A DNA stretch of 64,000 nt from an uncultured Tenacibaculum sp. (GTDB lineage: Bacteria; Bacteroidota; Bacteroidia; Flavobacteriales; Flavobacteriaceae). Every line of letters begins with the position of its first letter. The first letter of the stretch is position 1. The notes under the pieces were generated by a model, which worked only from the letters and a program-made list of their open reading frames with translations, did not search any database and was not told the origin of the DNA. Below, in pieces: positions 55,152-63,289 of this stretch. The stretch covers positions 62,001-126,000 of the forward strand of contig NZ_CANMLT010000006.1 in the NCBI RefSeq assembly GCF_947498805.1, given 5' to 3'. A program made the translations under genes and the position numbers.

Positions 55152-55996
55152 TAAATAAGGTTTAATTTATATTTTACATAACTCCTTGCCAATAAATTAA
55201 TTTTCATTGGGTTAGATATTCGAACTCTAGTTTCCATTATTTTTGAATAGTGTACAGCTTTCAGCTTCTTCAATAGTCTTTTGTAATATCGAAAAGCCAT
55301 GTATACACCAAATTTTGCTTCAACTGGCAATTTGAGAATCCCATTCTTGTAAGCATATTCAAAGTCTCTTTCTATATCTTCGATAATATCTTGCTTTGAT
55401 TGTTCATCTAAATTTCCAAAATTCACATTCGGAAAATACGATCTATTTAAGTCTTCAAAATCATCTTTTAAATCCCTTAAAAAATTTACTTTTTGAAAAG
55501 CAGATCCTAAGCGTTGTGCAGCATCTTTTAACTCATCGTATTTGTCTTGGTTCCCATTTACAAAAACCTTCAAACACATCAATCCAACCACATCTGCTGA
55601 TCCATAAATATACTCTTCATACTCTTCTTTTGTTTGATATTCTGTCTTGTATAAATCGACTTTCATGCTCTTCAAAAAAGACTGTACCATTTGATCTGGT
55701 ATATTATATCTAACTACTGTATGAATAAAAGAATTCATAATAGGGTTTAAACTAATACCCATGTGTTTTGACAAAAAATACTCTTTCTCAAATTTCGACA
55801 ATAGTGCTTCTTTATCATAATCATGAAAAGAATCAACAATTTCATCGGCGAAACGAACAAAGCCGTAAATATTATAAATTGCAGCACGTATTGAAGGAGA
55901 CAACATTCTTGTTGCCAACGAAAAAGAGGTACTATATTTTTGTGTTACGAGCTTACTACTTGCGTAAGACACCTCATCAAAGAGTTGCTTTTTCAT
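55151..55996 (-). CDS. crtB: Phytoene synthase
   Basis: The 281-residue protein has the prenyl-diphosphate motifs ADEIVDS near residues 51-57 and DLKDDFEDLNRSYFP near 174-188. It joins two geranylgeranyl diphosphates to phytoene. The gene lies 2 bp after crtI. No GGPP synthase (crtE) or isopentenyl isomerase is in the window, so the precursor is supplied elsewhere. Confidence 0.95.
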   Translation of the reverse strand: MKKQLFDEVSYASSKLVTQKYSTSFSLATRMLSPSIRAAIYNIYGFVRFADEIVDSFHDYDKEALLSKFEKEYFLSKHMGISLNPIMNSFIHTVVRYNIPDQMVQSFLKSMKVDLYKTEYQTKEEYEEYIYGSADVVGLMCLKVFVNGNQDKYDELKDAAQRLGSAFQKVNFLRDLKDDFEDLNRSYFPNVNFGNLDEQSKQDIIEDIERDFEYAYKNGILKLPVEAKFGVYMAFRYYKRLLKKLKAVHYSKIMETRVRISNPMKINLLARSYVKYKLNLI

Positions 55997-55998
55997 AA

Positions 55999-57462
55999 TT
56001 AGTTGTGTTTTATTATTAAATCTGAAGCTATCTTCCCCGATATCAAAGCCGGAGGCACACCCGGTCCTGGAACCGTTAATTGTCCTGTAAAGAATAAATT
56101 CTTTACTTTTTTACTTTTAATTTTTGGTCTTAAAAAAGCAGTTTGCATTAGCGTGTTAGCCAATCCATAAGCATTGCCTTTGTAAGAATTATAATCTTTA
56201 ACGAAATCATTAACACAAAAGCTCTCTTTAAAGATAATAAATTCTTTTACAGATTGTTGGGTTAACTCTTCCAATCGTCGAATAATGATGTTAAAATACT
56301 TTTCTCTTATCGATAAAGTATCTTCTACTCCTGGTGCTAGTGGAATTAAAAAAGTAGCAGCTTCTTTTCCTGCTGGCGCAAAAGAACCATCGGTAATTGA
56401 GGGGTAACTCGCATAGAACAATGGTTCTTTAGGCCAACTTGGGGGACCATATATTGTTTCTGCATGCACATCAAACTCTGTATCGAAAAACAAGGTGTGA
56501 TGCTTAACATTCTTAAGTTTCTTATCAAACCCTACGTAAAACAATAAGGAAGATGGTGCGAACACCCTTTTATCCCAATATTTTTCTGAATATTGTCTAT
56601 ATTTTTGAGGAAGTAAGGTCTCGGTATGATGGTAATCTGCTCCACTTAATACAACATCGGAAGCAATAAATTCATCATTTACAATAATACCTTTTGTTTT
56701 TCCTACTGAATCTAGTGTTATTTCTTGTACATTCGAATTGGTTCTAAACTCGACGTTCATACTTCTTGCCAAAGCAACCATAGCTTCAACTACTTTATAC
56801 ATCCCTCCAACAGGATGCCAAGTACCAAGTCCGAAATCCGCCCAATTCATAAAACTATATAAGGCCGGGGTATCTTGGGGTTTAGCTCCTAAAAACAGCA
56901 CCGGAAATTCAAGAATTTTGAGGAGTTTTTTATTCTTAATTCTTCTACTAACCTGACTTCTTATATTTCCAAATACATGGTGAAGTCTTTTAATAGTTTC
57001 GATATTAACTAGTTCTAGAGGACTTTGTCCTGGCTTGTACACCAAGTCTTTTACAGCTACATCATAATTTCCTTTTGCTTGTTTAAGAAAGTGTTTTAAA
57101 TGTATCGAACTACCTTTTTCTTCCTTCTCAAAAACATCTACAATACCCTCTAAATCACCAGGTATAACAATTGAATCTTCTTTACCAAAATAAACTTCGT
57201 ATGCTGGACTCAATCGCTCTAATTGGTAGTAGTCTGAAGGTTTTTTTCCAAAATCGGCAAAAAACTTTTCAAAAACATCAGGCATCCAATACCAAGTTGG
57301 TCCCATATCAAAAATAAACCCTTCTTTTTTAAATTGACGCGCTCTTCCTCCGAGGTAATTATTTTTTTCGAAAACAATTACGTCATATCCGGCCTTCGCT
57401 AAATAACAAGCGGAAGCTAAAGAGGAAAACCCTGAACCTATTATGTGTACTTTCTTACCCAA
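55999..57462 (-). CDS. crtI: Phytoene desaturase
   Basis: The 487-residue CrtI-type flavoprotein has an N-terminal FAD loop (HIIGSGFSSLASACYLAKAG), LGGRARQFKKEGFIFDMGPTWY, and the C-terminal TVPGPGVPPALISGKIASDLI (about 462-482). It converts phytoene to lycopene. The frame begins at TTG (57462-57460) right after an in-frame stop, with no ATG nearby, so the start codon is TTG. It is 68 bp behind the fasciclin gene, so both may share one transcript. Confidence 0.95.
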   Translation of the reverse strand: MGKKVHIIGSGFSSLASACYLAKAGYDVIVFEKNNYLGGRARQFKKEGFIFDMGPTWYWMPDVFEKFFADFGKKPSDYYQLERLSPAYEVYFGKEDSIVIPGDLEGIVDVFEKEEKGSSIHLKHFLKQAKGNYDVAVKDLVYKPGQSPLELVNIETIKRLHHVFGNIRSQVSRRIKNKKLLKILEFPVLFLGAKPQDTPALYSFMNWADFGLGTWHPVGGMYKVVEAMVALARSMNVEFRTNSNVQEITLDSVGKTKGIIVNDEFIASDVVLSGADYHHTETLLPQKYRQYSEKYWDKRVFAPSSLLFYVGFDKKLKNVKHHTLFFDTEFDVHAETIYGPPSWPKEPLFYASYPSITDGSFAPAGKEAATFLIPLAPGVEDTLSIREKYFNIIIRRLEELTQQSVKEFIIFKESFCVNDFVKDYNSYKGNAYGLANTLMQTAFLRPKIKSKKVKNLFFTGQLTVPGPGVPPALISGKIASDLIIKHN

Positions 57463-57530
57463 TGTTTTGTTTTATCTATAAATTTAATCAATAACAAACT
57501 GACAACAAACCAACTACCTTAAAATTAATT

Positions 57531-58919
57531 TTATGGTAACAATACGTTGTTTACTACATGAATTACTCCATTTGTTCCTTGCACATCAGTTAAAGAAATA
57601 ACTACCGATTGCCCTGAACCTGTTTCTAATTTTGCTCCATTACTCAGATCAACTGTTACCATATTCCCATCAAACATGGTAATCTCTTGGTTATCTGTTA
57701 ACTCATTTGCCTGAACATTTCCACCTCCAAATACATGGTACTTAAGAACTGCTTCTAATGTAGCTATCGGAATATCGCTTAACGAATTCCAAGAAGCATT
57801 ACTGTCTAACAATGCTTGAAAAGCGTCATTGGTTGGAGCAAAAACGGTATAAGGTCCATCCATCTTTAATAAGTCAACAAAATTAACGGTATGCCTACTA
57901 TCTGTTAATGCAGCGACTAAAGTTGTAAAACCACTATTATTCAAGGCAAGCGTTACTACATTTGGTGGCAACATCACTTTATCTATAATATGAACTATTC
58001 CATTCGAAGCCATATTATCTACCATCACTGGTTTTGCATCTCCATTGAACTCAATGCCTCCTGTTACTTCAACTTGCAAAGACAACATTTCATCATTTGG
58101 TCCTTTAGCTAGCGTTTTTACATAAGTATCAGACAATCCTTCTGACTCCACTCCTTTACCTAACACATGAAACAATAACACATTTGTTAAAACATCTGTT
58201 GGAATATCATCTAAAGAGTTCCAATCTGGATTACTATCCAGTAAATTTTGAAAGGCTTGATTGGTAGGTGCAAAAACTGTAAAACTTCCTTCTGCCTGAA
58301 GAGCAGAAACTAAATTAGCCTTTTTAAGAGCCTCTACTAAAATACTTAAGTCTGCAGTACCAATTGCCAAATCGGTAATATCTTTAGGTAATTCAACTGG
58401 TAATAACACCTCATTAATTACATGAACAATTCCGTTAGAAGAATCGATATCGGCATCTATTACTGATGCTGATTGACCTGAAACTGTATTTATTTTAACA
58501 CCACTTGATAAATCAACAACTAGAGAAGCTCCATTTAATGTAGGAATCTGTTGACCATTAGACAAACTTGAAGATGCATTTTTAGTGGTTACTACATGAT
58601 ATAGAAGAACACTTTTTAAAACATCTACAGGAATATCATCTAAAGAACTCCAAGCGGCTTTTGAATCTAATAATTTCTGGAAGGCTTCATTATTTGGAGC
58701 AAAAACCGTAAACGGTCCGCTACCTTTTAGGGCACCAACCAAATCTGCTTTTTCTAAAGCTTGAACAAGAATACTTAAATCTGATCTTTCGGCAACTTTA
58801 CCTACTAGATCTTTTGAAGCAACAATTGTATCATCATCTGAACAAGATGTAAGAGCACAAAAACTTAGCACAAATACTAAAACAAGGGGGTACTTAAAAA
58901 AACTTCTTTTAGTTAACAT
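57531..58919 (-). CDS. Fasciclin-domain lipoprotein with three FAS1 repeats
   Basis: The protein is 462 residues when started at MLTKRSFF (58919); an earlier ATG at 59015 would put 32 residues before the signal peptide. The lipobox ALTSC ends the signal. Three FAS1 domains follow, each with FTVFAPTNDAF-like, LLDSNxxWNSLDDIP-like and GIVHVINxVLLP-like segments. FAS1 lipoproteins are surface adhesion or stress proteins. It opens the carotenoid operon, with the 32-bp dyad in its promoter. Confidence 0.92.
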   Translation of the reverse strand: MLTKRSFFKYPLVLVFVLSFCALTSCSDDDTIVASKDLVGKVAERSDLSILVQALEKADLVGALKGSGPFTVFAPNNEAFQKLLDSKAAWSSLDDIPVDVLKSVLLYHVVTTKNASSSLSNGQQIPTLNGASLVVDLSSGVKINTVSGQSASVIDADIDSSNGIVHVINEVLLPVELPKDITDLAIGTADLSILVEALKKANLVSALQAEGSFTVFAPTNQAFQNLLDSNPDWNSLDDIPTDVLTNVLLFHVLGKGVESEGLSDTYVKTLAKGPNDEMLSLQVEVTGGIEFNGDAKPVMVDNMASNGIVHIIDKVMLPPNVVTLALNNSGFTTLVAALTDSRHTVNFVDLLKMDGPYTVFAPTNDAFQALLDSNASWNSLSDIPIATLEAVLKYHVFGGGNVQANELTDNQEITMFDGNMVTVDLSNGAKLETGSGQSVVISLTDVQGTNGVIHVVNNVLLP

Positions 58920-59075
58920 AACTATACTGATTTTAAATTGTCCTACTCTATTTCTTTTAAGTCTGCTTTTCGGTTTTCCCAGACTGTTTATTCTTTTTCC
59001 ATAAACATTAAACAAATTGATTATCGATAAAAAAATATGCCACTTCCGGCAAAATTCATTTCAAAATTAAATATT

Positions 59076-59107
59076 TTGTTTAACAAAACCAAATTTTAAT
59101 TAAACAA
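59076..59107 (-). promoter_or_regulatory. 32-bp dyad C, candidate CarH-like operator (fasciclin/crt operon)
   Basis: On the minus strand TTGTTTAAT and GTTAAACAA are inverted half sites with a 14-bp spacer, matching dyads A and B in spacing. It lies about 160 bp before the ATG at 58919 and overlaps a -7-like CATTTTTG (one base off TAnnTTTG). Confidence 0.65.
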
Positions 59108-59129
59108 AAATGAATTGGCTTAAAAAAAA

Positions 59130-60032
59130 TTACAACGATTTAATCAACTCAATCACAGAAGAAAACACCTTTATATCTGAGTTAAACTCAAGATCAGCTA
59201 CATCCATTGCCTTCTTCCCTACTGCAATTAAGCTATGATTCGTTTCCTTTAAAATATCTTCTATTTCGTAAAAATAATTCACAATCTTATCATCATAAGG
59301 CCTCACTGTCATTGAAGTCACAAAACAAACCTTAGAATCACTATTAAAAAAATAATCCAAATTGTTTAGAGGAAGACTTTGACCTAAATAGATTGTTTGA
59401 AACCCTCTTAAAACAAGCTCATAATTCAAGTACATCAACCCTAACTCATGTATTTCATTTTCTGGTAAAAATAACACATAAGTCACATCTGTATTTGTAG
59501 TTGAATAATCTAACTTCTCAATATTTATTTGAATTTTCTGCGCAATCAAATTAGAGATAAAATGCTCATGTGCTGGCAACAAAGTATCTGTTTGCCATAA
59601 TAAACCTATATGATTTAAGAAAGGCACAAACACTTCTTTAAAAACTTCTCTAAAGGTCTTTTTATGAAGTAACTTATTATATGTACTATTAAATAAAACC
59701 TTATCAAATTGAAACATTGCTAATTTAAATGAATTGATTGCTTCATCATTTACTGCATACTTAAAAGCCAACTCTCTAGCATTCAATTTTATTTGATCTT
59801 CACTCATCATAGCAATCTTAGAAATCTTAAAATTGTGCTTATTTAAAAGCGCTACATTTAATAATTTGGTAAGACTCTCTGTAGAGTAATAGCGAATATT
59901 TGTATCTGATCTATTAGGCTTAAATAAATTATATCGTTTTTCCCATATCCTAATGGTATGTGCTTTAATCCCCGAAATATTCTCGAGGTCTTTTATTGTA
60001 AATATGGTTTTGATATTGTTCAACGTAAACAT
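59130..60032 (-). CDS. MerR-type regulator with B12-binding domain (CarH/LitR-like)
   Basis: The protein is 300 residues. An N-terminal MerR helix-turn-helix (IKDLENISGIKAHTIRIWEKRY) is followed by a helical cap and cobalamin-binding domain. The W-x9-E-H motif (Trp146, Glu156, His157) and EIHELG with His195 match the adenosyl-B12 binding and Co-ligand motifs of CarH. In CarH, dark binding of B12 allows repression and light breaks it. The start at 60032 (MFTLNNIKT) is preferred because the promoter -7 box lies at 60052-60045; an ATG at 60068 would be upstream of it. Confidence 0.88.
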   Translation of the reverse strand: MFTLNNIKTIFTIKDLENISGIKAHTIRIWEKRYNLFKPNRSDTNIRYYSTESLTKLLNVALLNKHNFKISKIAMMSEDQIKLNARELAFKYAVNDEAINSFKLAMFQFDKVLFNSTYNKLLHKKTFREVFKEVFVPFLNHIGLLWQTDTLLPAHEHFISNLIAQKIQINIEKLDYSTTNTDVTYVLFLPENEIHELGLMYLNYELVLRGFQTIYLGQSLPLNNLDYFFNSDSKVCFVTSMTVRPYDDKIVNYFYEIEDILKETNHSLIAVGKKAMDVADLEFNSDIKVFSSVIELIKSL

Positions 60033-60047
60033 AATATTATTAAACAA
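60016..60047 (-). promoter_or_regulatory. 32-bp dyad B, candidate autoregulatory operator of the MerR gene
   Basis: Minus-strand half sites TTGTTTAAT and GTTGAACAA are separated by 14 bp. The first half overlaps the -7 element TATATTTG, and the second half lies inside codons 3-6 of the gene. The sequence is nearly identical to dyad A over the whole 32 bp. Autorepression is the simplest reading. Confidence 0.65.
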
Positions 60048-60052
60048 ATATA
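60045..60052 (-). promoter_or_regulatory. -7 element (TATATTTG) of the MerR gene
   Basis: TATATTTG fits TAnnTTTG and ends 12 bp before the ATG at 60032, giving a very short leader. Confidence 0.55.
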
Positions 60053-60105
60053 CAATTTTTTTTATCAAAACACAGAAAATGTACTTTTTACCTTATATAA
60101 TTGCT

Positions 60106-60113
60106 TAATTTTG
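60106..60113 (+). promoter_or_regulatory. -7 element (TAATTTTG) of the GSCFA gene
   Basis: TAATTTTG fits TAnnTTTG, 20 bp before the ATG at 60134. It diverges from the MerR promoter 54 bp away. Confidence 0.5.
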
Positions 60114-60133
60114 ATGTATAAATAGCTTTTAGA

Positions 60134-61084
60134 ATGGTTCTATCTACCAACATTCCTTTATCTCGTAGAAAACATAACTTAATCAACTACAACTCGAATA
60201 TTTTACTTTTAGGTTCTTGTTTTTCTGAAAATATTGGAGCTAAATTAGCTTATCATAAGTTTAAAACACTCGAAAATCCTTTCGGAATTTTGTTTCATCC
60301 AAAAGCTATTGAAAACCTAATTCTTAAAAGTGTTAATAGCGAGACATATACTGAAGATGACATTTTCCTTCATAACGAACGTTGGCACTGCTTTGAGGCA
60401 CACTCTACCTTAAGTTCTACAAACAAAGAGGAATTACTTAGCAACCTAAATTTAGCTGTTAATCAAACCTCAACAGCTATTCAAAACGCCTCGCACATCA
60501 TTATTACTTTAGGAACGGCATGGATTTATCGAGAAATTGTTACCGATAGTATTGTTGCCAATTGCCACAAGGTTCCTCAGAAAAAGTTTCTTAAAGAAAT
60601 TTTATCTGTAACTGAAATTTCTGAAAGCTTAGAAGCAATTGTCGCACTTATCAAATCTATCAATTCGAAGGCCAGTATTATTTTTACCGTTTCTCCTGTT
60701 AGACATATAAAAGATGGCTTTATGGAAAACCAACGTAGTAAATCGCATCTACTAACAGCTATACATAATATAGTTGAACCAAGGCAAAATTCTTTCTACT
60801 TTCCTTCTTATGAAATAATGATGGATGAACTGAGGGATTATCGTTTCTATGCAGAAGATATGATTCACCCGAACAAAACAGCTATCAATTATATTTGGGA
60901 AAAATTCACCTCTGTTTGGTTTGACGAAAACTCTTTTACTACGATGAAAGAAGTAGATACTATTCAAAAAGGAATACAACACAAACCTTTTAACCCAAAT
61001 TCAGAAGCACATCAACAATTCTTTAAAAAATTACAACAAAAAAAGGAAACACTAATAAAAGCGTTTCCTCATATAACTTTTTAA
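60134..61084 (+). CDS. GSCFA domain-containing protein
   Basis: The 316-residue soluble protein has the family motif LLGSCFSENIGAKL near residues 25-38, then NPFGILFHP, ITLGTAWIYR and TVSPVRHIKDG. The family is a Bacteroidota-rich SGNH-like group of unproven function. The Asp/His pair in AEDMIHPN near 240-247 fits a hydrolase triad with the Ser of GSCF. It is divergent from the MerR gene. Confidence 0.9.
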   Translation: MVLSTNIPLSRRKHNLINYNSNILLLGSCFSENIGAKLAYHKFKTLENPFGILFHPKAIENLILKSVNSETYTEDDIFLHNERWHCFEAHSTLSSTNKEELLSNLNLAVNQTSTAIQNASHIIITLGTAWIYREIVTDSIVANCHKVPQKKFLKEILSVTEISESLEAIVALIKSINSKASIIFTVSPVRHIKDGFMENQRSKSHLLTAIHNIVEPRQNSFYFPSYEIMMDELRDYRFYAEDMIHPNKTAINYIWEKFTSVWFDENSFTTMKEVDTIQKGIQHKPFNPNSEAHQQFFKKLQQKKETLIKAFPHITF

Positions 61085-61094
61085 AGGCTTTTAT

Positions 61095-61409
61095 TTAAGC
61101 CCCTACGTATTGATCAACATTTTGCCATGGACCTCCATTGATAATATCAATACCATGTTGTGCTAAAAAATCAGTTGCCTGTCCGCTTCTTCCACCACTT
61201 TTACATACAGCAATTACCGGCTTATTCCAAGATTTTATCTCCTCTATATTTTCAGGAATCGTATTTAACACAATGTGTTTAGCACCATCTGTATGTCCGT
61301 CATTCCATTCTGGTAAAGTACGTACATCTAATATTATTGCTCCTTTTTCTAAATACTCTTGTATTTCGTTACTCATATCTTTTCTTCTAAATAAATTAAA
61401 TAATCCCAT
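61095..61409 (-). CDS. Rhodanese-like domain protein
   Basis: The 104-residue single-domain protein has AIILDVRTLPEW near residues 24-35 and the active-site loop CKSGGRSGQ with Cys69. It can transfer sulfane sulfur. It lies 1 bp after the aromatic amino acid hydroxylase gene on the same strand and is probably co-transcribed. The acceptor is unknown. Confidence 0.93.
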   Translation of the reverse strand: MGLFNLFRRKDMSNEIQEYLEKGAIILDVRTLPEWNDGHTDGAKHIVLNTIPENIEEIKSWNKPVIAVCKSGGRSGQATDFLAQHGIDIINGGPWQNVDQYVGA

Positions 61410-61410
61410 T

Positions 61411-63165
61411 TTACATTGAATGTTGAGGCAACAAATGTAAACCGTTTTCTATTAAGTTCGTGTAACCTGAGTTACCTTTCAAATTTTCTAAATACTTTTT
61501 TAAATCTGATTTAATTGCATAATCTTCTTCGATAGCCAATTCCAAAAGCTCTAAAGGAAGCAACCAGTCATTTGGAAATTCTTCTTTTAAAAGATCAAAA
61601 ACCTCCTGAACTTTAGATTCCGTTATTGTTTTTTCCTCTCTAGCCCTTCTTATATCTTCATACATTTGATACAACTTTCTCTCATTTGTAGAGTAGTTAA
61701 TTTTATGCGTTTTTGTTTCCGATACCTTTCCTATATCTCCAAATGAATTTACATCTGCAGGGCCTGAAAAAGCAGCTTTTATTTCTTTTCCAACCGCCAT
61801 ATCGTAAATTCCCCAATCTGGGTGAAACAACACAGTATCTCCATGAGTAACCGTACAGTTTTTAAAAGAAACTAATTGAATTCTTCCTCTTAAATCTCTA
61901 GTACCCGTTATTACCTCCCCTTCTACTTTGACTCCACCTTCAAACTCTAGTGTTACATTTTGTCCTTCGTAAATACCATACGCTTCCAAATCACGCGGAC
62001 TCATATTCTCTATTGGAATATTAATTCCTTTCAATTTACCAATTGGACTTCCAAAGCCTTCTGCATGATAGTTAATTCCATGTCCAATTAGTTCTTTATC
62101 TCTATTTGCTAGAGCAGTTGGACCTGTAGTTTGAATATAAATAGGTTGATTTCTTTCATCAGAAATAACATTTGTAAATATTCCTGAAACTTGTAAGCCT
62201 GTACTCAATTCAATTGTCCCTAAGTTTTTAGAGTCTATTAATTTTCCCACACCTTTCAAACCACCTGTTCTAATACCCATGGTGTTCGCATACTGTTCTA
62301 AAACCAAACTTAAATGTGCAAAGTTTGGCGTAACAAACAATTGCGGTTGTGGTTTAGTAATATCAAAACTAACATTTGCTGCTTCTAGTGTATATGGCAT
62401 CTTCTTTACCTCTTCCTTCATACACCATTTACTTTCTCCTATAGAAGATAAAAGTCCTGCTCCATATATTTTTGGATTCTCAACAGTTCCAATCAATCCA
62501 TACTCAACTGTCCACCAGTGTAGGTTACGAATTTGAGCCATTTCAGAAAGCTCTCCCATATTATTTTGCAACCACTCAACTTTTTCCTGTGCTTCTTTGA
62601 TTTCCTTTTTAGAAGAATTTGGATTTTCTTTTAAAATAGACAACAAACGAATTGCTTCATACATTTCATAATCTTTAGCAGAAGAAATCGCCTTACTACC
62701 TATTTCGCCAAACCTTCTTAAATACTCAGCATATTCTGGATTTGCAATAATTGGAGCATGCCCAGCTGCTTCATGAATAATATCTGGAGCTGGTGTATAC
62801 TCTATATGATCTATAGTTCTCATATCAGAAGCAATCACCAATACATTATAGGCTTGAAACTCCATAAAAGCATTTGGAGGAATAAAACCATCAACCGAAA
62901 CAGCTGCCCAGCCGATTTCTTTTAAGATTCTATTCATCCCTTCCATATGCGGAATACTCTCTACAGAAATCCCCGTTTTTTGCAACCCATCTACATAAGA
63001 CTCATGTGCAACTTTACTCAAGTAATCTATATTCATTCGCATTACATAACGCCATACTGCTTGATTTTGTGCAGTATATTCGTCGTAAGGCTGTTTGACA
63101 ATAAACTTGTGTAAATGCTTCGGTAACCTCTTTGTTACCTCATTCAATTCAAAATGAGTCTCCAT
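61411..63165 (-). CDS. Aromatic amino acid hydroxylase (phenylalanine 4-monooxygenase-like)
   Basis: The protein is 584 residues from METHFELNE; an ATG 48 bp upstream is less likely. The non-heme iron ligands His131, His136 (IIHEAAGHAP) and Glu221 (TVEYGLIG) are present. Bacterial phenylalanine hydroxylases are usually only about 260-300 residues. Here about 250 extra residues follow the catalytic part, including ESKWCMKEE and a beta-rich domain with FEGGVKVEGEVITGTRDLRGR. The enzyme needs a tetrahydropterin, which the FolE/PTPS genes in the window could help to make. Confidence 0.9.
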   Translation of the reverse strand: METHFELNEVTKRLPKHLHKFIVKQPYDEYTAQNQAVWRYVMRMNIDYLSKVAHESYVDGLQKTGISVESIPHMEGMNRILKEIGWAAVSVDGFIPPNAFMEFQAYNVLVIASDMRTIDHIEYTPAPDIIHEAAGHAPIIANPEYAEYLRRFGEIGSKAISSAKDYEMYEAIRLLSILKENPNSSKKEIKEAQEKVEWLQNNMGELSEMAQIRNLHWWTVEYGLIGTVENPKIYGAGLLSSIGESKWCMKEEVKKMPYTLEAANVSFDITKPQPQLFVTPNFAHLSLVLEQYANTMGIRTGGLKGVGKLIDSKNLGTIELSTGLQVSGIFTNVISDERNQPIYIQTTGPTALANRDKELIGHGINYHAEGFGSPIGKLKGINIPIENMSPRDLEAYGIYEGQNVTLEFEGGVKVEGEVITGTRDLRGRIQLVSFKNCTVTHGDTVLFHPDWGIYDMAVGKEIKAAFSGPADVNSFGDIGKVSETKTHKINYSTNERKLYQMYEDIRRAREEKTITESKVQEVFDLLKEEFPNDWLLPLELLELAIEEDYAIKSDLKKYLENLKGNSGYTNLIENGLHLLPQHSM

Positions 63166-63289
63166 ATAGTGTTGTTGTTTGCTGGGTAAATTTACAGCTT
63201 TTAAAGAACACAAAAAACAGCTTGTTGTTAAATATCTTTATTTTGTAACTTTACGGGAACAACAAAAAATCAAAAAATTTAAAAACACA

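Noticed and set aside
57463..57530. Possible fourth copy of the 32-bp dyad before crtI
   Set aside because: TTTGTTGTC and GTTTGTTATTG resemble half sites, but neither the inverted pair nor the 14-bp spacing is present.
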